Shown: positions 59,540 through 64,000 of the stretch, one piece after another
How the letters are laid out: every line of letters starts with the position of its first letter
Position numbering within the stretch: position 1 is the first letter of the stretch
Origin: Clostridiales bacterium
Lineage (GTDB): Bacteria > Bacillota > Clostridia > Oscillospirales > Oscillospiraceae
Direction of reading: 5' to 3'
DNA length: 64,000 nucleotides
NCBI GenBank assembly: GCA_021202775.1
Contig: JAJQCJ010000109.1
Span: forward strand, 21,390 to 85,389
Translations under genes and position numbers: made by a program
Notes under the pieces: model-generated
What the model saw: only the letters and a program-made list of their open reading frames with translations
What the model was told of the DNA's origin: nothing
The model's database searches: none

Positions 59540-59615
59540 GAAAAAACAGGTTCTGTCCGCAGGGAGGCGCAGCCATCTGCGGCGCAGGAATTTTCCCCGC
59601 ACCCTTTTTTCACCC

Positions 59616-59644
59616 TTGACATTCCCGTCGGGAAACGCTATAAT
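59616..59644 (+). promoter_or_regulatory. tRNA-Pro promoter
   Basis: TTGACA (59616-59621), 17 bp, TATAAT (59639-59644), a full consensus. Confidence 0.85.
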
Positions 59645-59655
59645 AACGGTTGTTG

Positions 59656-59732
59656 CGGGATGTGGCGAAGTTTGGTATCGCGCTTGGTTCGGGTCCAAGA
59701 GGCCCCGGGTTCGAATCCCGGCATTCCGACCA
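59656..59732 (+). tRNA. tRNA-Pro(CGG)
   Basis: 77 nt with encoded CCA. Acceptor CGGGATG/CATTCCG, anticodon arm CTTGG-TTCGGGT-CCAAG giving anticodon CGG, and T arm CCGGGTTCGAATCCCGG. No second copy of its 3' end is seen in the window. Confidence 0.95.
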
Positions 59733-59734
59733 GA

Positions 59735-59780
59735 GAGCTACCTGAATTCTTGGGAATTTGGGTAGTTCTTTTTCTTTTTT
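59735..59780 (+). terminator. tRNA-Pro terminator
   Basis: AGCTACCTGAATTC / GAATTTGGGTAGTT with wobble pairs, then CTTTTTCTTTTTT. Confidence 0.75.
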
Positions 59781-59860
59781 CGCCTCGGTCATGTGGTTCC
59801 CCCTTTCAGGTGTTACATCGTGTCAGGCTCATTTGGGCGGCCTCCTTTCCGGGTTGGGGA

Positions 59861-59895
59861 TGAGAAAAGCACGGCGGTTTGCGTCGTGCTTTTCA
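59861..59895 (-). terminator. terminator of the CPCC protein gene
   Basis: GAAAAGCACG / CGTGCTTTTC stem; the minus strand runs into CTTTTCTC. Confidence 0.65.
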
Positions 59896-59902
59896 CTCAG
59901 AT

Positions 59903-60091
59903 TTACTTGACCGGTTCACCGTTAGCCCACGCTTCACGGGCTTCTTTCAGGGTCATTTTGTTGGCTCCTCGCACTGTGTCCGGTTTTGCAAGCTGGATTG
60001 GGTCATTTTCCCAGTCGCAGACCTCACAAATCTCATATTCTCCAACGTAGGTTTTGCCGCAAACCGGGCATTTAATTTCTGCCGAATTCAT
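59903..60091 (-). CDS. small CPCC-type zinc-ribbon protein
   Basis: 62 residues. CPVCGKTYVGEYEICEVCDWENDPIQ carries two CxxC knuckles plus the W-ENDP motif of CPCC proteins. ANKMTLKEAREAW is a short helical tail. These tiny metal-binding proteins occur in many gut Firmicutes; no function is established. GAGGAGG lies 11 nt before the ATG. Confidence 0.75.
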   Translation of the reverse strand: MNSAEIKCPVCGKTYVGEYEICEVCDWENDPIQLAKPDTVRGANKMTLKEAREAWANGEPVK

Positions 60092-60124
60092 CTTGCCAGT
60101 ATGCCTCCTCTCGCTTTTCAGCCT

Positions 60125-61477
60125 TTACCTCTGCACCGGTGAACTGCTGTCACGCTCCCCACGCCGCCGGCGACGGAGGCCCCTCCCCGCTTTGCGGCAC
60201 TTTTTCTCCCCGGTGGGAAGGCGGACGGTGAAGATCACCCGCCCGCGGCTGCAATCCACCTGAATCTCCCCCTGATGGGCGGTCACAACGGTCTGGGCGA
60301 TGGTCAGGCCCAGGCCGTAATGGTCTGTGCCGCTGCGGTTGGCATCCCTTCGGAAGAAGCGGACAAAGATCTCCGTCCTGTCCTCCTCCGGGATGAAGCC
60401 GGGGTTGGACACCGTCAGAACGGCCTCCTCCCGCTCCCGGCCCAGCGTCACGGCAATGCCCCCCGCCCCTTCGCTGTGGGAGAGGGCGTTGTCCATCAGG
60501 ATGGAGACCAGCTGGCTCAGCTGGCCTGGGTTCCCCTGCAGGGTGATGTTCTCATCAATCCGGTATTCCAGCTCCCGGCCCTGTTCAAAGGCCACGCTTT
60601 CAAAGGGCAGCACCCCGCCCAGCACCAAGCGGCTGAAATCCAGCGGCTCCATCTGGGGAGTCTCCCGTTCTGTCCGCACCAGGGTCAGCAGCTCGCTGAC
60701 CAGCCCGGCCATCCGGCCGCTCTCGGAGCGGATGTTCCGCAGCCATTGATTCTCGCCGATCTCCCGTTCCAGCAGCTCCGCGTTGGCCTCCACCACCGAC
60801 ACCGGCGTTTTCAGCTCGTGCCCCGCGTCGGAGAGAAACTGCCGCTGGCGGCGGTCGCTTTCCTCCAGGGGCCGGATGATCCAGCGGGCCAGGGCAACGG
60901 CGCACAGGAAGAGCACCGCCACCATGACCGCCCCCAGCAGAAGCGCATTCCGGAACAGGGTGGTGAAGCTGTCGGAGACCAGGGTATTGTCCATCAGCAC
61001 CACCAGGGTGTAGTCCTCCTCCGTATCCACACAGTAGACGAAGTTGCCATAGGTGCCCTGGCTCCGTCCCGTCCCCAGCAGGTACTCCGCCGCTTCGGAC
61101 AGCTGGGCCTCCGTATACAGCGTGCCGTCCCCCATGTCCACGCTGTAGGGCTCGCCCGCCCCGTCAAAGGCCACGGAATAAAAGGAGGACAGCAGATACC
61201 GGGTGCTATCGCGGTCCGGCGGTTCGTCCTGCGCCGGGGGACTGTCCCCCTGGCGGGACTCCTCTGTGCGCTGCATCTCGCTGGGGTTGCCGTTCTCGTG
61301 ATACTGCTCCACATACATCTCCAGCATATCCTGATTTTCCTGATACAGCTCCTGATAGCTGATGACGTAGATGGCGGACAGGGTGATGGCAAACAGCAGC
61401 AGAAACACCGCCATGATCACCGTCACGATCTGCCGCCGGGAGCGCTGAAAGACGCTGCTCTGCCGCTTTTTATCCAC
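60125..61477 (-). CDS. sensor histidine kinase of an OmpR-type system
   Basis: 450 residues. Membrane helices at about 17-40 and 177-200 enclose a ~135-residue extracellular domain. No HAMP is clear. HisKA has FLSDAGHELKTPVSVVEANAEL (H220), and HATPase has N-box VSILMDNALSHSE, DHYGLGLTIAQTVV (G2) and a final GRVIFTVRLP. The C-terminus is unusually basic (GRGLRRRRRGERD). The GTG start at 61477 overlaps the regulator stop, so the pair is coupled. Signal unknown. Confidence 0.92.
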   Translation of the reverse strand: MDKKRQSSVFQRSRRQIVTVIMAVFLLLFAITLSAIYVISYQELYQENQDMLEMYVEQYHENGNPSEMQRTEESRQGDSPPAQDEPPDRDSTRYLLSSFYSVAFDGAGEPYSVDMGDGTLYTEAQLSEAAEYLLGTGRSQGTYGNFVYCVDTEEDYTLVVLMDNTLVSDSFTTLFRNALLLGAVMVAVLFLCAVALARWIIRPLEESDRRQRQFLSDAGHELKTPVSVVEANAELLEREIGENQWLRNIRSESGRMAGLVSELLTLVRTERETPQMEPLDFSRLVLGGVLPFESVAFEQGRELEYRIDENITLQGNPGQLSQLVSILMDNALSHSEGAGGIAVTLGREREEAVLTVSNPGFIPEEDRTEIFVRFFRRDANRSGTDHYGLGLTIAQTVVTAHQGEIQVDCSRGRVIFTVRLPTGEKKCRKAGRGLRRRRRGERDSSSPVQR

Positions 61478-62153
61478 AGTCCCACCTCAATTCATAGCCG
61501 GCCCCGCGCACCGCCTTGATCTCCACCCTGGAACCCACAAAGGCCAGCTTCTTCCGGGCGAAGGAGATGTAGACCTCCACCTTGTTATACTCTGCCTCGT
61601 CCTCATAGCCCCAGATCTTCATGGCCAGCTGCTCCCGGGACAAAATCTGCCGCTGATTTGCGATCAGATACTCCAGCACCCGGCACTCCTTCTCGCTGAG
61701 GTGGACGCTCTGGCCGGTGGCGGTGCAGTGCAGCGTCAGGGCCTTGACATCCAGCGCCAGATCGCCCACGCACAGCCGGTCGTCCACCAGCGGCATCCCC
61801 CGGCGGCACAGGGCCCGCACCCGGGCCAGCAGCTCCCGGGGCTGAAAGGGCTTCGTCACATAGTCGTCAGCCCCCGCGTCCAGACCAAGCACTTTGTCGT
61901 CCAGCTCCCCTCTGGCGGTGAGCATCAGGATGGGGGTGCGGACGCCGGCCCTTCTGCTCCGGGCCGCCACCTCCGTCCCGGACAGGCCGGGCAGCATCAC
62001 GTCCAGAATCACGCCGTCGTACTGCCCGCTGCAGAGGGCCGCAAGGCCGTCGTCGCCGCGGAAGAAGCAGTCCACATCATAGCCCTCCTGCCGCAGCAGC
62101 TCTTTCAGGGCGTCCGCCATCCGGGGCTCGTCCTCTACCAGCAACAGCTTCAT
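61470..62153 (-). CDS. OmpR/PhoB-family response regulator
   Basis: 227 residues. Receiver domain with acidic VEDEP, phospho-acceptor in GVILDVMLPG (D51), LMLTARGE and KPFQPRELLARV. The C-terminal winged HTH has CRVLEYLIANQRQILSREQLAMKIWG and KVEVYISFARKKL and RGAGYEL. ATG 62153 is preferred over 62162 because GAGAGGAG is correctly spaced. Partner of the kinase at 60125. The target genes are not visible; the repeat-rich stretch upstream offers no clear operator. Confidence 0.93.
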   Translation of the reverse strand: MKLLLVEDEPRMADALKELLRQEGYDVDCFFRGDDGLAALCSGQYDGVILDVMLPGLSGTEVAARSRRAGVRTPILMLTARGELDDKVLGLDAGADDYVTKPFQPRELLARVRALCRRGMPLVDDRLCVGDLALDVKALTLHCTATGQSVHLSEKECRVLEYLIANQRQILSREQLAMKIWGYEDEAEYNKVEVYISFARKKLAFVGSRVEIKAVRGAGYELRWDCG

Positions 62154-62174
62154 CGCTGTCATCTCCTCTCTGTG

Positions 62175-62946
62175 GGTGTGTATGAAAATCGGGTTTTAGG
62201 TCAAATATGTCAAAGAAACCCCGCAGCTTCCGCTGCTCCGTCGTACTGCGCGAAGCCTGAATCCTTGCTTTTTTGTAGGGGCGGCCCTTGGCCGCCCGGT
62301 CACGTTTTCTTATTCAGTAATGTTTGATGTAAGAGCAACGTTCTTTCCCGTTTGCGGGGCCATTCGTTTCTTAGAGAAGGATACTGGAATGAAATACAGC
62401 TTTTGCCCTTGCCAGGGCATGGCCTGACAGCCGCGTTATCACTTTTAGCATCTCCTCCTCGGCCAATGAGCCTTGCCAGCATAGCTGGCTGCAGTTTTCG
62501 GCTAAAAATATGCCGCTGGCATATTTTCTCAACGCCGCAAACTTGCTCCGCCAAGAAAAGTAGCAAAAGAAGGCGGCTTAAGGGGAAGCTCGGGGCCTCG
62601 CTCCCCCTTAAGAATCCCTCTCCTATAATCCCCGGGGCTTCGCGCTGTCCAGCCTGTCAGTGGTCTATCAGGCAACAGACGAAGTAACTTTCAGATGGTG
62701 AGACTGCCGCCGATGGCGGCTGGCAGGGATTGCCGCCCACGTTCCAGCCTTACGGCGGAACGGGCGGCAATTTTGTTGCCCATTGGTCGTGGAAATCTAA
62801 ACTGTACGGCTACGGTATGCTTCTCAACTCAGGATAGATTGCATCCTAAGTTGATGACATTGCCTTTCAGGGGAGGGGGACCGGCGACAGCCGGTGGAAG
62901 GGTTCCAATGCAAAGCGGATTTCAAAATTGATTTCCGTGGCAGGCG
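62175..62946. repeat. gene-free stretch bounded by halves of the dispersed repeat
   Basis: 62175-62226 and 62871-62946 match the left and right ends of the 52412-52622 repeat. The ~640 nt between them holds other palindromes (a GTAGGGGCGGCC element, CTTAAGGGG/CCCCTTAAG near 62577-62610, TTGCCGCCC/GGGCGGCAA near 62726-62775) and no credible gene. It looks like nested repeat insertions between the two-component operon and the lipoprotein gene. Confidence 0.6.
62275..62298. repeat. dispersed palindrome, second copy
   Basis: GTAGGGGCGGCCCTTGGCCGCCCG, differing from the 8232 copy only in the loop. Confidence 0.7.
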
Positions 62947-62976
62947 CACCATATTCTGATTCCTACTATACCACAG

Positions 62977-63021
62977 AAACCTTGAAAAAAGCTGGAAGGC
63001 TTCAATCTTTTTTCAAGGTTT
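62977..63021. terminator. 15-bp perfect hairpin ahead of the lipoprotein gene
   Basis: AAACCTTGAAAAAAG pairs with CTTTTTTCAAGGTTT around a 15-nt loop, with TTATG after it. Terminator, or a leader control element for the gene at 63063. Confidence 0.55.
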
Positions 63022-63062
63022 TTATGATAGGATGACCAAAACAAGACAAGGAGGTCTATCCC

Positions 63063-64000
63063 ATGAAGAAATTCACCGCACTGCTCTGTGCGCTGGCCAT
63101 GGTGCTGAGCCTGGCCGCCTGCGGCAGCACATCCTCCGGTTCGGAAACGACAGAATCCGCGTCCTCGTCAGAGGACAGCTCTGCCGCCGCCTCGGAAACC
63201 CAGGCGGTATCCTCCGACAAGGAGTACATCGAATCCACCCTGAACCTGGCCAACAACACCGACTATACCTGGAGCTATGACTCCGGCGCGGACGCCTGGG
63301 TCATGTCCATCGTCTCCGCCGTGGCCTATCCGGAGATCGAGGACGAGGAGGGCGTCTCCGTCTGCGTTCCCGGCGGCTACGTCACCGGCATTGACACCGA
63401 CGGGGACGGCTCCGCCGACGTGACAGCGGACAGCTACACCGCCGCCGTCAATGGCAGCCTGGTCATCGACTACGACGCCGAGATCACCAGCACCAACGGC
63501 CAGGTGTACACCGCCGCCACCGCACCGGTGATTCTGAACACCGGCGCGGCGGGCTACAGCTCCTCCACCAACACCCTGGCCGCCACCACCTACGCCTCTG
63601 AGGGCTACATCAACGTCTCCTGCGGCAACCGTGGCAAGCAGGACACCGCCACTGATGCCGACGGCAACACCTATTACACCGGTGACGCCCCCTCCTGCCT
63701 GTCCGACCAGAAGGCCGCCGCCCGGTTCGTGAAGTACAACATCCTGCTGGGCAACCTCCCCGGCAGCGTGGATTACTTCGTCTCCACCGGCGGCAGCGGC
63801 GGCGGCGCCCACGCCACCATGTTCGCCGCTACCTCCAACAACTCTGACTTCTATCCCTATCAGGAGGAAGTGGGGGCCGTGGGCTGCTACCTGAACGAGG
63901 ACGGCAGCTATTCCACCACCGTCACCATCGACGGCGAGGAGGTGGAGCTGTCCGACGGGGCCTGGGGCTGCATCGCCTACAGCGCCATCACCTCCCTGTA
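63063..64000 (+). CDS. secreted lipoprotein with alpha/beta-hydrolase (tannase-like) domain, 3' cut
   Basis: 312 codons visible, running off the window. A type II signal peptide KKFTALLCALAMVLSLAAC places Cys20 as the lipidated residue. A Ser/Glu-rich linker follows (about 21-50), then a hydrolase domain with APVILNTGAAGYSS and the nucleophile elbow FVSTGGSGGGAHATMFAATS (about 240-255), similar to tannase/feruloyl-esterase-like enzymes of gut Clostridia. It would act outside the membrane on plant esters. GACAAGGAGGTCTATCCC precedes the ATG. The acid and His residues lie beyond the window. Confidence 0.8.
   Translation, partial: MKKFTALLCALAMVLSLAACGSTSSGSETTESASSSEDSSAAASETQAVSSDKEYIESTLNLANNTDYTWSYDSGADAWVMSIVSAVAYPEIEDEEGVSVCVPGGYVTGIDTDGDGSADVTADSYTAAVNGSLVIDYDAEITSTNGQVYTAATAPVILNTGAAGYSSSTNTLAATTYASEGYINVSCGNRGKQDTATDADGNTYYTGDAPSCLSDQKAAARFVKYNILLGNLPGSVDYFVSTGGSGGGAHATMFAATSNNSDFYPYQEEVGAVGCYLNEDGSYSTTVTIDGEEVELSDGAWGCIAYSAITSL

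Noticed and set aside
62300-62931. Several 60-110 codon frames upstream of the lipoprotein
   Set aside because: They run through palindromic repeats, lack ribosome sites and disagree between strands.

Overview
The window reads as the chromosome of a GC-rich, endospore-forming Firmicute, most likely a gut Oscillospiraceae/Clostridia relative of the Flavonifractor-Lawsonibacter type. This is inferred from SpoIVB, the rimP-nusA-ylxR-ylxQ-infB order, Gram-positive polymerase and teichoic-acid-type genes, an ammonium transporter fused to PII, and a large glycoside-hydrolase/esterase cluster. No species can be proved from sequence alone.

Layout. 1-4,360: tail of an accessory (ICE-like) module with a TPR-like protein end, a zinc-ribbon protein, an XRE regulator, a ~450 nt gene-free structured stretch, two ParB-like proteins, a PemK/MazF-like toxin, and a strong promoter driving a 16-codon micro-ORF. 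4,450-25,100: core chromosome with spoIVB, an LCP wall-polymer ligase, three CDP-glycerol glycerophosphotransferase paralogues, rimP-nusA-ylxR-ylxQ-infB, polA-rimI-tsaD, an XRE membrane regulator, a MATE exporter and an Amt-PII fusion behind a promoter plus hairpin. 25,140-30,480: redox island with an aldo/keto reductase, two LysR regulators, a MerR fragment, a flavodoxin, a CMD-cupin fusion and an alpha/beta hydrolase. 30,590-49,410: polysaccharide-utilisation cluster with two GH2, a circularly permuted membrane-tethered GH3, a GH5 exo-glucanase type, a GH42, three membrane-anchored esterases, a GPH sugar symporter and an AraC regulator. 49,590-50,580: a DtxR/MntR regulator with a dyad in its promoter, and a Nudix hydrolase.

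50,726-57,199 is a ~6.4 kb integrative element inserted in the 3' end of tRNA-Ala(GGC). It is bounded by a 48-bp perfect direct repeat. It carries a tyrosine integrase split by a single +1 frameshift at GGG-TGA, an excisionase, a second micro-ORF, a HTH_36/initiator-like gene, and a remarkable ladder of helically phased short repeats (53,131-53,573 and 53,771-53,820) that looks like an origin or nucleoprotein assembly site. A phage-like regulator, two small phage-type proteins and an RHH/DUF4160/DUF2442 triad follow. Core genes resume at 57,454: ung, aag, a HAD phosphatase, tRNA-Pro(CGG), a CPCC zinc protein, an OmpR-type two-component system, a repeat-rich gene-free stretch, and an alpha/beta-hydrolase lipoprotein cut by the window end.

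How it fits together: the GH/esterase cluster can deacylate and cleave a beta-linked polymer at the membrane (GH3, esterases), import oligomers (GPH) and finish them in the cytoplasm (GH2, GH5, GH42), probably under the divergent AraC regulator. The strongest unexplained signals are the phased-repeat ladder, the two micro-ORFs that share LLPxxPLR with entirely different codons, and the frameshifted integrase.
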